From contig CAVXYK010000017.1 of the NCBI GenBank assembly GCA_963765875.1, forward strand, positions 372,001-436,000: a DNA stretch of 64,000 bases, read 5' to 3'. The notes below the pieces were generated by a model. That model saw only the letters and a program-made list of their open reading frames with translations. It was not told the origin of the DNA and did not search any database. The stretch is from JAWKOK01 sp963765875 (GTDB lineage: Bacteria > Chloroflexota > Anaerolineae > Caldilineales > Caldilineaceae). The translations under genes were made by a program, and so were the position numbers. Shown piece by piece: positions 50,595-60,297 of this stretch. Every line of letters begins with the position of its first letter. Position 1 is the stretch's first letter.

Positions 50595-51296
50595 CTACTC
50601 GAACGCCTCCGAAAATTCCCGCACCGCCTTGGGCCCGCTGCGTTCGAGTCCCGGCATTGAAGCCATCACGATCCTGGGTGCGATAGTCGAGTCGCTCGAC
50701 GTGGAAGGGAGCCAGCCTCGTGCCATCGCGTCGACGGCGGATGACGTCCAGCAGATAGATGACGGCATTTTCCACGCTATTTGCGTCACTCCAGTCCGAT
50801 TTGTAGACAGGGACACCGACTTTCGTTGAAGATCCAGGTCATATTTGGCATGGAGCCGTAGGCTCGATGGCATGCGCCGTCAAGGGCGTCCACTAAGAAT
50901 TGGACGGGTGACGCCCAATACGTCTCGCAGCGCTTCTGCATGGGCCTGCTTCTGTTGCATGGAGTGGTGGTGGGGATAGTTTTCGCCGGGATGCGCCTCA
51001 TTGGTGTAGAGGAAGATGGAGCCTACATCTTGGCAGCGTACCGGTCGGCAATTGCATTCATGGATGGCGCCGCCATCCCGCAGTATGGTCAGGTGAAGCT
51101 GCCGAATTCGACGACGGTGTAGGTATGCTGTTGACAGATAGCATGCAGACTGGTACTCGTCGCCATCGAGCTGCCATAGCGGAAAATCAGGGCTGCGTTT
51201 GCCGAGCACGGGGCTTTCTCCAAAACGCATCCATGGCCCGAATTTCTCAGGCACAAAGCTGTCATAATTGTATCGGGAGACCAGATCGTTGTCCAT
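50595..51296 (-). CDS. Deiodinase-like thioredoxin-fold protein, predicted selenoprotein, about five frame changes
   Basis: A redoxin related to iodothyronine deiodinases. ATG 51296 opens MDNDLVSRYNYDSFVPEKFG, then RFGESPVLGKRSPDFPLWQL. After one extra base near 51166, the frame reads TYTVVEFGSFT, an in-frame TGA (51091-51089), then PYCGMAAPSMNAIADRYAAK. This is the deiodinase GSxT-U-PP position and makes a UxxC redox pair. Next come GSIFLYTNEAHPGENYPHH (deiodinase IYxxEAH), LVDALDGACHRAYGSMPN, VENAVIYLLDVIRRRRDG and GLERSGPKAVREFSEAFE. Frame changes near 51030, 50899, 50840 and 50650 resemble indels elsewhere in the window. About 232 residues. A stem-loop follows the UGA. Role: probably thiol/selenol redox; iodine chemistry is not implied. 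Confidence 0.8.
51062..51091 (-). promoter_or_regulatory. UGA codon with candidate bacterial SECIS stem-loop
   Basis: On the minus strand, UGA (51091-51089) is followed after 10 nt by GGATGGCGGCGCCATCC (51078-51062): a 6-7 bp stem with G in the first two loop bases. In E. coli fdhF, the minimal SelB-binding hairpin is about 17 nt and lies about 11 nt after the UGA, so size and spacing fit. SelB binding is not demonstrated. Confidence 0.6.
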
Positions 51297-51425
51297 CGAT
51301 TTTGTCCTTTCTCAGTTCACTCGAGCAAGCATCATACGCCAAAGTCCAAAGTGTATCAACGAAATAAATACTACCTGGAACGACTGCAGAACTCAACCAA
51401 TGTTACCATAGCAAGAGAGGCATGC

Positions 51426-52378
51426 ATGAGCTCGGAAAATCTAATTGTGTCGCTGGCCAAGGTGCTGATCGCAGCTGCCTGGGCTGACGGGGAGTTGAAC
51501 AACGAAGAAGTCAACATCATGAAGGACTTGCTCTATCAACTCCCGACCGGCTCTGCCAGCGGCAACTCATTCTACACGGCGCGGGAATGGTCGGAAATCG
51601 AGATGTATCTTGATTCACCCGTGCCGCCCGAGGAACGCGGCACGCCTGATCGCTGAACTCCAGGCGGAGTTACAGACTGATCAAGACAAAGAGTTGGTGC
51701 TCAATGCACTCGACGAACTGGTCCATGCCGATGGCTTCATCTCCAGTCGAAGACGAGGCTGTCATCGATGAGATCCGCTTTTCGATGAATGACGTTGACT
51801 TTAGTTTTTTCGGCAAGCTATCGAACCTGCTCAGCGGCCCCCGCCAACGGCGTGGGGAGGCGATGGCGGATGCGCCCGATCGAGAGAAGTATCTTGATGA
51901 GTTCATCAACAACAAGGTCTACTATGGCGTGCGTCGGCGTCTGGATCTGGGCGAGGGCGTAGATATCGACATTGACGACGTGCGCCTGCGGCGACTCAGC
52001 GCCGTGGGCGGGCTGCTGGCACGCGTGGCAAAGGTTGATCTGAGCGTCACAGACGACGAGTTCGACAAGATTGTTGAAATGCTGCAAAAATACTGGGAAC
52101 TGACGCAGACGGAAGCCGTCTTTGTGGCCGAAGTAGCTGTGTCAGAAATCAGTCCCAATATGGACTCCGTGCGCTTGGCTCGGGAAATCCATTCGGCGGT
52201 TCAGCCCGAACAGGTGCCGGTCTTTCTAGATTTACTCTTTTCCGTTGCGGGCGCCGATGGCTATGTCTCCACTGAGGAGATGGACGTGATCTATGAAATC
52301 TCCCGCAGCCTGGGCCACCCGCACAAGACCTTCATTGACGCCAAGATGAAAATCCCTGTCGACCAAAGAGAGAGCTGA
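51426..52378 (+). CDS. TerB-like protein with two helical domains, two frameshifts
   Basis: ATG 51426 (SSENLIVSLAKVLIAAAWADG). The opening segment and a C-terminal segment (FLDLLFSVAGADGYVSTEE) both carry the AxADGxxxxEE pattern of TerB-like domains; a third, VLNALDELVHADGFIS, lies between. Frame changes near 51639 and 51733 each need one base removed. Corrected length about 316 residues. TerB proteins bind metal ions at the membrane in tellurite/stress systems, but no other ter genes are here. No membrane span is visible. Confidence 0.78.
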
Positions 52379-52700
52379 TATCCAGACCCATTGATGAGGC
52401 TGCTGCTAAAAGGAAGCCGGACACGAATTCACACAAATTATCACGAATCTTCTCTCTAGGGAGACATCACAATTCGTGTGAATTCGTGTCAAGCAAAGGC
52501 CCTTTGCAGTGGGCTCACAGATAATCGCCTGATTTTTGAAGATATCATTGGGATGTCCAGCGTAGTCCCCGCACCATCTGTGTTTCATCACTTTACCCAT
52601 CTGTGTAAATCTGTGACAAAAAGGCTTTTCTCACTGTACTCGCTTCACGTTCAAGCAAAATTCAGGCGAACAAAGACCAAATAGACTCAGGAGCGATTCC
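52379..52700 (-). repeat. Dispersed ~300-bp repeat, copy B (inverted relative to copy A)
   Basis: The gene-free gap contains, on the minus strand, the same ordered blocks as 41388-41705. It also carries its own inverted repeat of GACACGAATTCACAC (about 52422-52436 and 52478-52492). No coding potential was seen. Confidence 0.7.
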
Positions 52701-53922
52701 ATGAAAAAACTATTTCTGATTACGCTGGTCACAATGCTGGCGCTGATTCCGACGGGGACGCTTTTTGCCCAGAGCGACAGCGTGCCCTCGGTCCACTGCG
52801 GCGATCTGGCACAGGCAGATTGCGATCTACTGAATGAATCTCGTACGGCTATGGAAGACCTCACCTCGGCCGCCTCACTTTTTCAATTTGATGCAGATCT
52901 GAGCAGTCTGCTCAATCTATCGGCAGAGAACGGAGGACTGGGATACACACAGGAAACGCGTTTTGCCGTCGAGCAAGAAGTGCTTGACGCCATCAAAGTG
53001 GTTGGAGAAATGGATGCGGACGCCTTAGCCGCACAGTTTTCAGATGAGCAGGCCTTCACGGATTTCGTCACCCAGATTGTACTCAACACCGACCTGGAGC
53101 AGACCTTCACGGTCGATCTCTCAGGCGATCTTGCCGCTTCACTCTCTACCCAAATGGGCGTTTCTCTGCCGCAAGAGCTGATGGTGCAATATGCGTTGGT
53201 CGACGGCATTCTCTATCTGCAACTATCCCAGGTTGCCGAAATGATCCCTGCGCTCGGTTTCCTCGATGGCTGGGTCGGCTTCGACCTGCCGTCGGCGATT
53301 GCTCTGTTTGCAGAGAATGGTACGCTGACACTGCCCGAAAATCTCGAGGAATTTCAGGCCGGCCTGATCGTGCCGGGCATCGCCATGACCGGCATGGGCG
53401 CGTTGGGTGAAGATCAATCGTCTGCCATGTTCGACGAACACAAAACAGTCATCCGCCTTGGCGACAGCGAGATCGACGGGACGCCGGTCGCCGTATATGC
53501 CACGACCCTCGACCTGGTCGGCCTATTGACCGATCCTGACGTCCAGTCCTGGTTGATCGACGTGTTAGGCGAGGATCTGATGGCCTCATTAGGAGTGAGC
53601 AAGGAGAATCCGGGTGGCATGCCGATTCTGCTGGCCATGGCCGGGCCCGATGCTATTTAATGAACTGGACTATTCGATCTTGCAGTCCGTGGGGATTGAA
53701 GACGCCTATCTCTATCGCAACGAAGTGACCTTCAACTGGGATCTCAGTCGCCTCCGCACCATGGTCGGAGCCGAAAACAACCCGGACCGTCCCGTTGTCA
53801 TGGATGTCGTCTCCACCAACGAGAACAGCGAGTTCAACCAGGCGATCATCACCGCACCGGAAGGAGCGCTGGTCCTCCCGGTGGCAATGATCGTGCAGTT
53901 GCTTGGAGCCGTACAACAGTAG
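52701..53922 (+). CDS. Secreted protein of unknown function, one frameshift
   Basis: ATG 52701 encodes a textbook signal peptide (MKKLFLITLVTMLALIPTG, cleaved near LFAQ). The mature part is acidic, with VHCGDLAQADCDLLNES (two Cys) then alternating helices and strands around LVDGILYLQLSQVAEMIPAL. The frame breaks near 53650; removing one base joins the tail FNELDYSILQSVGIEDAYLY to LVLPVAMIVQLLGAVQQ. Corrected length about 406. No recognised domain; probably a periplasmic or surface lipoprotein-like protein, although no lipobox is present. Confidence 0.78.
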
Positions 53923-53928
53923 AGAAAA

Positions 53929-54006
53929 TGACAGGGTGAGGGGGTGACAAGGTGACTGGGAGTACCAAGCACTTGTGTCACCCCCAGTCACCCCCTTACC
54001 CTGTCA
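53929..54006. repeat. Palindromic spacer between convergent genes
   Basis: TGACAGGGTGAGGGGGTGAC at 53929 and its near complement ending at 54006 form a long hairpin; the left arm has an 8-bp internal duplication (GACAAGGTGAC). It overlaps the immediate 3' end of gcvP. Confidence 0.75.
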
Positions 54007-54009
54007 GCC

Positions 54010-56894
54010 CTACGCGTATTCCTCAATCGGCACACAAGCACAGACCAGATGCCGATCCCCATAGACATTGTCGATCCTTCCAACCGCAGGCCAGAATTTG
54101 GATTCTCTAACCCAAGGGGCCGGGAAGACGGCCAGATCGCGAGAATAGGGCCGATCCCAGTCTTCGCCGGCGATGACCATGGCCGTATGTGGTGCGTGGA
54201 CCACGGGATTGTTGTGGGCGTCAATCTCGCCATCTTCAATCGCCCGGATCTCGCCACGAATGGCGATCATGGCGTCACAGAAGCGGTCGAGTTCATCCTT
54301 GGCCTCGCTCTCTGTCGGCTCGATCATCAGCGTCCCCGCCACCGGGAATGACATGGTCGGCGCATGGAAACCATAGTCGATCAGCCGCTTGGCAATGTCA
54401 TCCACCGAGACGGCATGGTCAAGCACACGCGTGTCGATGATGCATTCATGCGCAATGTGGCCGTTGGCCCCCTTGTAGAGCACGGGATAGTAGGGTTCGA
54501 GGCGCTTGGCGATGTAGTTGGCATTGAGAATGGCGATCTTGGTGGCCTCAGTCAGCCCTTCTCCGCCCATCATGGCAATGTAGGCATAGGAGATGGGGAG
54601 AATGCTTGGGCTGCCCCAGGGCGCGGCTGAAACCGCGCCGATCGCCTGGTCACCGCCCACGCCTTTGACCACCGGATGGCCCGGCAGGAAGGGCGCAAGG
54701 TGATCCACCGACGACAATGGGGCCCATGCCCGGGCCGCCGCCGCCGTGGGGAATGCTGAAGGTCTTGTGCAGGTTCAGATGGCAGACGTCTGCCCCCATG
54801 TCGCCGGGGCGGCAGAGGCCGACCTGGGCATTCATGTTGGCGCCATCCATGTAGACCTGGCCGCCATGCTGATGCACGATGCGGCAGATCTCCACGATCC
54901 CCTCCTCAAAGACCCCATGTGTGGACGGATATGTGACCATCAAAGCGGCCAGGTTCTCGCTATGCTGCTCTGCCTTGGCGCGTAGATCGTCGATATCTAC
55001 GTTGCCATTGTCGTCGCACTTGGTCACAACGACCTCCATGCCGGCCATCACGGCCTGGCCGGATTGGTGCCATGGGCCGAACTGGGGATCAGGCAGATCT
55101 GGCGATGGCCATCTCCACGCGACTGGTGATAGGCTCGAATGGTCAGCAGCCCGGTGTATTCGCCCTGGGAGCCGGCATTGGGTTGCAACGACGTGGCGGC
55201 AAGACCAGTGATTTCCTCAAGCCACTGTTCAAGTCGTCGGAAGAGCGTCAAGTAACCCTGGGTCTGTTCCAGCGGTGCAAATGGGTGCAGTTGACCAAAG
55301 GCCGGCCAGGTAACCGACAACATCTCGGCGGTGGCGTTGAGCTTCATGGTGCAGGAGCCCAACGGAATCATCGAGTAGGCCAGCGACAGATCCCGATCTC
55401 CAGACGCGAGATGTAGCGCAACATCTCCGTCTCGGAGTAGTAGCGATTGAAGACCTGGTGAGTGAGGAAGTCGCTGGATCGTGCAAACGGCTCAGGATAA
55501 GCAAGGTCGATATCCCGACCAAGATCGTCAATGCTGAATGCACTCGGCCACGCCAAAGATGGTGAAGAGCGTTTCCAGATCGGCCACAGCTCGTTGTTTC
55601 ATCCAGCGAGAGCCGACGGCGCCATCGTCGTAGATACGCAGGTTGATACGATTGGCGAGGGCGGCAGCAACCAATTCGTCCTGAGGACGAGGGCCATCAC
55701 TGATTTTAAGCGTATCAAAGACCGGTGAGTCGTTGACGCTGATAGCCCAGCCGGCGTAGCGCATCGGCGCAAATTTCGGTAAGCAGATGTACCCGTTCTG
55801 CAATCTCGGTCAGGCCGCCCGGGCCATGGTAGACAGCGTACATCGAGGCCATGATGGCGAGCAGCACCTGGGCAGTGCAGATGTTGCTGGTGGCGCGATC
55901 GCGGCGAATGTGCTGCTCCCGCGTCTGGAGCGCCAGCCGCAGCGCCGGGTTGCCCGACGAGTCCTGCGAGACGCCGACCAGTCGCCCCGGCATGATGCGC
56001 TTGTAGGCATCTTTGGTGGCCATGAAGGCAGCATGGGGGCCGCCATAGCCCAGGGGAACACCGAAGCGTTGGCTGTTGCCGACGGCGATATCAGCGCCAA
56101 ACTCGCCGGGGGTAGCGCAGCAGCGTCAGCGCCAGCAGATCGGTGGCAACCACAACCAATGCTCCGGCAGCGTGGGCTCGGTCGGCAAAGGCTGAGTAGT
56201 CGACAATGTTGCCTTCGGTGTCCGGGTATTGCAGCAACGCGCCGAAGGTTGCTTCAGCGAAATCGTACTCCGTTCAGGGTCGCCGATAACGACCGTCGTA
56301 CCCAATCGGTTCAGCCCGAGTCTGCACAACGGCAATGGTCTGCGGGTGACACTTCTCAGAGACGAAGAAGACGTTGGCCGTGGAACTGCGTTTCTGGGCA
56401 CGTGCACACATGGTCATGGCCTCGGCCGCGGCCGTGGCTTCATCCAGCAGTGATGCATTGGCGATCTCCAGACCCGGTCAGATCGCTGACCATGGTCTGA
56501 AAGTTGAGCAGCGCCTCCAGTCGGCCCTGTGCAATCTCAGCTTGATAAGGCGTGTACTGGGTGTACCAGCCAGGGTTTTCCATGACGTTGCGCAGGATCA
56601 CGGCGGGGTCGTGCAGCCATAGTAGCCCATGCCGATAAACGAGCGAAAGACCTGATTTTCAGCCGCCAGGTCGCTAATTCGGCCAGCACCTCAGCCTCTC
56701 CACGCGCACCCGGCAGGTTGAGTCGGGGTTTTCAGTCGAATGGCTGCGGGAACGGTGGCGTCGATCAGGGTGTCCAGCGAATCAACGCCGAGCACATCCA
56801 GCATCTCGGCAACTTCGGCGGCATCCGGGCCAATATGGCGTCTGGCGAAGGTGTCCAGCGGATGCAGCAGGTCAAGCAGCAATCGGTTTTTCAT
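54010..56894 (-). CDS. gcvP: Glycine dehydrogenase (decarboxylating), P protein, many frameshifts
   Basis: PLP enzyme of the glycine cleavage system. ATG 56894 opens KNRLLLDLLHPLDTFARRHI, and the reading frame ends at 54010 after VCACVPIEEYA, about 960 residues: the single-chain form. Recognisable in order: RHIGPDAAEVAEML, MIPLGSCTMKLNATAEML, LQPNAGSQGEYTGLLTI, SSAHGTNPA and the PLP lysine in LHKTFSIPHGGGGPGMG (near 54760). At least eight frame changes break it. An intact riboswitch upstream and the similar indels in neighbours argue for sequence error rather than a dead gene, but decay cannot be ruled out. No gcvT or gcvH is in the window. Confidence 0.88.
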
Positions 56895-57062
56895 CGGACT
56901 TCTCTCCTTTATCCCAGTTCGCAATTTCGAGCCACACGAGTGCAGTCAAGATAATTTCACAAAGGCAGGATCCATGAAGGATGCGAACAGACATGAGGAA
57001 AAGAGGAACTCATGCTGTTTCCGGCTTCAGGTTCGCTGCCACTGAAAAACATGGCAAGCAAT

Positions 57063-57098
57063 AAAAAAACGGGCATCGCAAAGGAATGCCCGTTTACC
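57063..57098 (-). terminator. Riboswitch expression-platform terminator
   Basis: On the minus strand AAACGGGCAT (57095-57086) pairs with 57076-57067 and is followed by a T7 run, directly after the second glycine aptamer and about 170 nt before gcvP. Glycine binding would be expected to prevent its formation. Confidence 0.85.
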
Positions 57099-57099
57099 C

Positions 57100-57430
57100 T
57101 GTCATAGACCTGAGAGATTGCCCCCCTGATCGAAATCAGCCAATCTAGTGAGGATTGCCCCGTCGGTGTCTTCCGCACCCCAACTCCTCACAAATTGTCA
57201 TTTTGATCGGGTCAACCAGGTCCCTTTACGCCGGCAATAGACCAGCGAAGAATCTCGTCTTCCCAGCAATCGTGAACGGCTGATTTCACTGAAGAACTTT
57301 CCAGAGCCGCCGGTACACGTCGATCCTTTTGCCTGAGAGTGTCACCCTTGAGATGTGGCCTTCTCAAGCGCTTGCACCTTCGGCGCTCCATTACACCCAT
57401 TCGTGAATAATTCAGGAGTCTCTCTCGCCG
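57100..57430 (-). promoter_or_regulatory. Tandem glycine riboswitch controlling gcvP
   Basis: Aptamer 1 (about 57428-57322) has GAGAGACTCC, GCGCCGAAGGTGCAAG and the signature ACTCTCAGGCAAAAGGA. Aptamer 2 (about 57205-57100) has CACCGACGGGGCAAT and AATCTCTCAGG then GACAGGG. The linker is roughly 115 nt, longer than the usual few bases. It lies upstream of gcvP and precedes a terminator, consistent with glycine-activated transcription. Confidence 0.88.
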
Positions 57431-57497
57431 TGTCCGTTGGCCTATATTCTATTGTGTTCCCATCATACCAGACTTTCCACCTCTTACGAACTCGGAT

Positions 57498-58295
57498 TCA
57501 TGACATCTCCATATAGGTGACCGCCAGCAAAGAGATGCCGAGAATCGAGAAGACGATAGCGATCGCTCGACTCAGCGCGCCTTCGCTCAATCGATTTGCC
57601 AGGCGAGCGGAGGCCACACTGCCAAAGATGGTGCCGAACGTGGCGTACAGAACGGCATCATAGGGTAGGTTGCCGATGGTGGCATGGCCAATGGTGCCGG
57701 AAAGCGTGGTGACCGCCATGATCATGGTCGACGTGCCCACGGCTACATGCAATGGATAGCCAAGCAACAACAACGCAAACATGAAAAGTATGCCGCCACC
57801 GACACCCAACATGCCACTGATGATACCCACCACCGAGCCGATCAAGATGCTGACGGCGACCGGATATTGGCTCAGACGTTCGGCCAGCCGAGACTCTTTG
57901 AAGCGGCCTGTGTGGGTGCTGACGCCCCCCTTCCCGATGCCGTCTCGCCAGAAACTGACAGCCGTGATCAACAACAGGATGCCGAAAGCCCCGGTCAGGC
58001 CCATTTCAGGAATGCCGAAGAGCATTCGACTGCCCAGCTGTGCACCAATCACAGCTGCGACCGCGATCCATATGCCGCGCATCATATCGACATGGCCATG
58101 GCGATAGTAGGCCACGGCGACAATGGACGCCGCGACCACGTCGACAGCCAAGCTAATGCCGATGGCCTGATAGGTGCTGTAGCCGAGCAAGACCATACCC
58201 GGAACAACCGCCATCATGCCGCTGGCGCCCATCAGGCCAGTCATGATGCCGGCGAAACAGCCGACGGCAAATGCTAAGTAAAAATCGACACTCAT
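57498..58295 (-). CDS. TauE/SafE-family sulfite/organosulfonate exporter-like permease
   Basis: 265 residues with about eight membrane helices. The two-fold repeat is visible: FAVGCFAGIMTGLMGASGMM in the first half and GSVVGIISGMLGVGGGILFM in the second, the GLxGxGG-type motif of the family. Intact frame. Substrate unknown (sulfite, sulfoacetate or other anion). It is on the same strand as gcvP but separated by the riboswitch region. Confidence 0.88.
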   Translation of the reverse strand: MSVDFYLAFAVGCFAGIMTGLMGASGMMAVVPGMVLLGYSTYQAIGISLAVDVVAASIVAVAYYRHGHVDMMRGIWIAVAAVIGAQLGSRMLFGIPEMGLTGAFGILLLITAVSFWRDGIGKGGVSTHTGRFKESRLAERLSQYPVAVSILIGSVVGIISGMLGVGGGILFMFALLLLGYPLHVAVGTSTMIMAVTTLSGTIGHATIGNLPYDAVLYATFGTIFGSVASARLANRLSEGALSRAIAIVFSILGISLLAVTYMEMS

Positions 58296-58452
58296 GTGCA
58301 GAGTCGATTATATTTAAGGAGAATGGCCACTGTGGGTTTTTTCCTTATTGTACGTTGACGGCTTCATCACAATAGGTAGCGTAGACAACCCTGCCCGATG
58401 AGCGGCGCATTCAACGGGTAGCATCTACATATGCAATTTGACCCCTGACGAC

Positions 58453-58518
58453 TTTAGCTACATGTTTAGCTACATGTTTAGCTACATGTTTAGCTACATG
58501 TTTAGCTACATGTTTAGC
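58453..58518. repeat. 12-bp tandem repeat array (5.5 units)
   Basis: Five perfect copies of TTTAGCTACATG plus a half copy. On the minus strand the last unit supplies the K+ channel's C-terminus and its TAG stop, so every further unit repeats ATG-TAG downstream of the gene. Confidence 0.95.
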
Positions 58519-59603
58519 TTCGAGGCGTTAGTTGGCTCACAAGACTGTCGCACATTCTGTCTATCTGCCGCCCGTTCAGCCAGGGCGGTCAGCTGTTCGG
58601 GCGTGCCCAAGCCAATCATGGTGTCACTCGCCTCCACCAGAGATTCAGGGCCAATGTCGGTTTGGATGGCGCCATTGGCCAAGACGAAGCGCTAAAATAT
58701 TGACCCCGGTTTCGCCGCGGACATTGTTTTCGCCCAACGTTTTGCCGGCCATGACGGAGCGTTCACCGATGGTGATCTCTTCAATACGCAACTGCAAATC
58801 ACCTCGCTGCATCACGACGTCCAGGATCTCTACCACTGTCGGATGGATCAATTGGGCCGCCATTCGCAACCCGGTGATCAAATAGGGGTTGATGATCTGG
58901 TCGGCGCCTGCTGTGCGCAGTTTTGGGCCGCTCTCCATCATATTGCTTCGGGAGATGATGACAAGGTCGGGATTGAGCGCTCTAGCGGAGAGCACAACAA
59001 AGACGTTGTCGGCATCCTTGGGCAGGCAACTGCTGAGCCCGCGAGCCCGATCAATGCCGGCTTGCTTGAGCAACTCATCATCAGCCGCGCTGCCGATCAG
59101 ATACGCAATCCCGGCTTCCTCAAAATAGGCGGCCATATCGGGGTTCGAATCGATAATGACCACATCAACATTGTCATGCAACAGCCCCTCAAGCACCTGT
59201 TTCCCTACCCGGCCAAAACCACAGACAATGAAATGGTCCCGAAATCGGCCAATATCTCGATTCATCCGCTCTCTCCGCAATGCGCCGCCCAATTCGCCCG
59301 CGACAATGTAGTCGGCCAACGTGGTAAAGTGTACGCGGCCGAACCGACACCAAGGAAAATCAGCACGATTGTGAAGAACTCGCCATCGTGTACTCAATGG
59401 CAATTCTTCGCCAAACCCCACCGTGCTGATGGTAATCACCGTCATATAGAAGGCGTCTGACCAGTCCCAATCCTCCAGAATGACATAGCCGGCTGTGCCC
59501 AAGAACGTCAAAGCGACGAGCAACCCAGAACCGTTGACAGTCTGCGATTGAGAACCAGGACACGGCTCAAAAGACCGATTAGGGTTTCCCTTTTGAGAAA
59601 CAA
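58506..59603 (-). CDS. Potassium channel with TrkA (RCK) domains, several frameshifts
   Basis: Two-helix K+ channel fused to a cytoplasmic nucleotide-binding domain. A TTG at 59603 gives FLKRETLIGLLSRVLVLNRR before the first helix; the pore filter TVGFG is in TVITISTVGFGEELP; TrkA-N follows (DHFIVCGFGRVGKQVLEGLL) and TrkA-C (VVEILDVVMQRGDLQLRIEE). The frame changes near 59530, twice within 59300-59400 (second helix FTIVLIFLGVGSAAYTL), and near 58700, after which the tail runs to NASKLNM and a TAG inside a tandem repeat array. Corrected length about 365. Likely gated by NAD(H), ATP or c-di-AMP as in the family. Confidence 0.85.
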
Positions 59604-59762
59604 TATGGCAGGAAATTTGGACGCCGGCACGCACATCCCATGTTCGAATCACATGTCTGCCGAGTCATGGTTCAAAATGCGAACCGCTCGAAGGGCTGAT
59701 TGTGAGCCAGTCGGCCACAAGATGCAGATCAGATTGTAAATGAGTATGTCCGCTTTGACCAA

Positions 59763-60297
59763 CTAACGCTGGAGAATAAGAGAGAGGAAAGATCCAGCAC
59801 GAAAAGAGAATTCGGCCAAACTTGTTGACTGAGGACGCTGAGTCAAAGAGGTTATCCGACAGAGGTACTTCCACAGTCGAGTCAGGATCGGCACGATGCG
59901 CCCGGTGGAGCGAAAGCCAAATGAGCGATAGAGATTCAGCGCACGTGCGGTTATCGGTCTGGGTGTTGAGCAAGATCGACCGGAATTGTTCTGAACGTGC
60001 GTATTCAATGGCATCGGCCAACAGAAAGCGGCCCAGTCCCCGGCCATGCAGAGCTGGATCGACGGCCAGCCGGGCCAGATGGGCTTCTTGATCGGCGGTC
60101 TGCGTTTGCGCCCAGTAGCCGACAAGACGATCTCCCACAAAGGCCAGACGCATCGTGCCGCCAAGCAAGAGCGTAAAGAGATCACGTTCACCGAAGTGCC
60201 AACGAGGCGGAAAGGCCGCCGCATCAAGCTCGGCAAGCAGCGCCAGATCATCGGGTGAAGCGGTTCGTGTCACCACGTCATCTCCGGCAGATGTCAC
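59763..60297 (-). CDS. GNAT acetyltransferase (RimI-like), frameshifted
   Basis: GTG 60297. The acetyl-CoA loop lies in LARLAVDPALHGRGLGRFLLA (Q/RxxGxG/A motif), followed by LLNTQTDNRT and, after a frame change near 59960, ARALNLYRSFGFRSTGRI, the GNAT C-terminal signature. N-terminal RTASPDDLALLAELDAAAFP is also typical. Substrate unknown. Its GTG overlaps the upstream GNAT stop by one base, so the two may be coupled genes or a two-domain protein split by an indel. Confidence 0.75.

Noticed and set aside
54010..56894. gcvP as a genuine pseudogene
   Set aside because: An intact tandem riboswitch and the same indel pattern in unrelated neighbouring genes make sequence error more likely, though decay is not excluded.
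58453..58518. CRISPR array
   Set aside because: Units are contiguous 12-mers without spacers, and no cas genes are present.
58438..58695. Plus-strand frame encoding a repeated FSYM peptide
   Set aside because: It is the tandem 12-mer read in the antisense direction of the K+ channel 3' end, with no ribosome-binding site.
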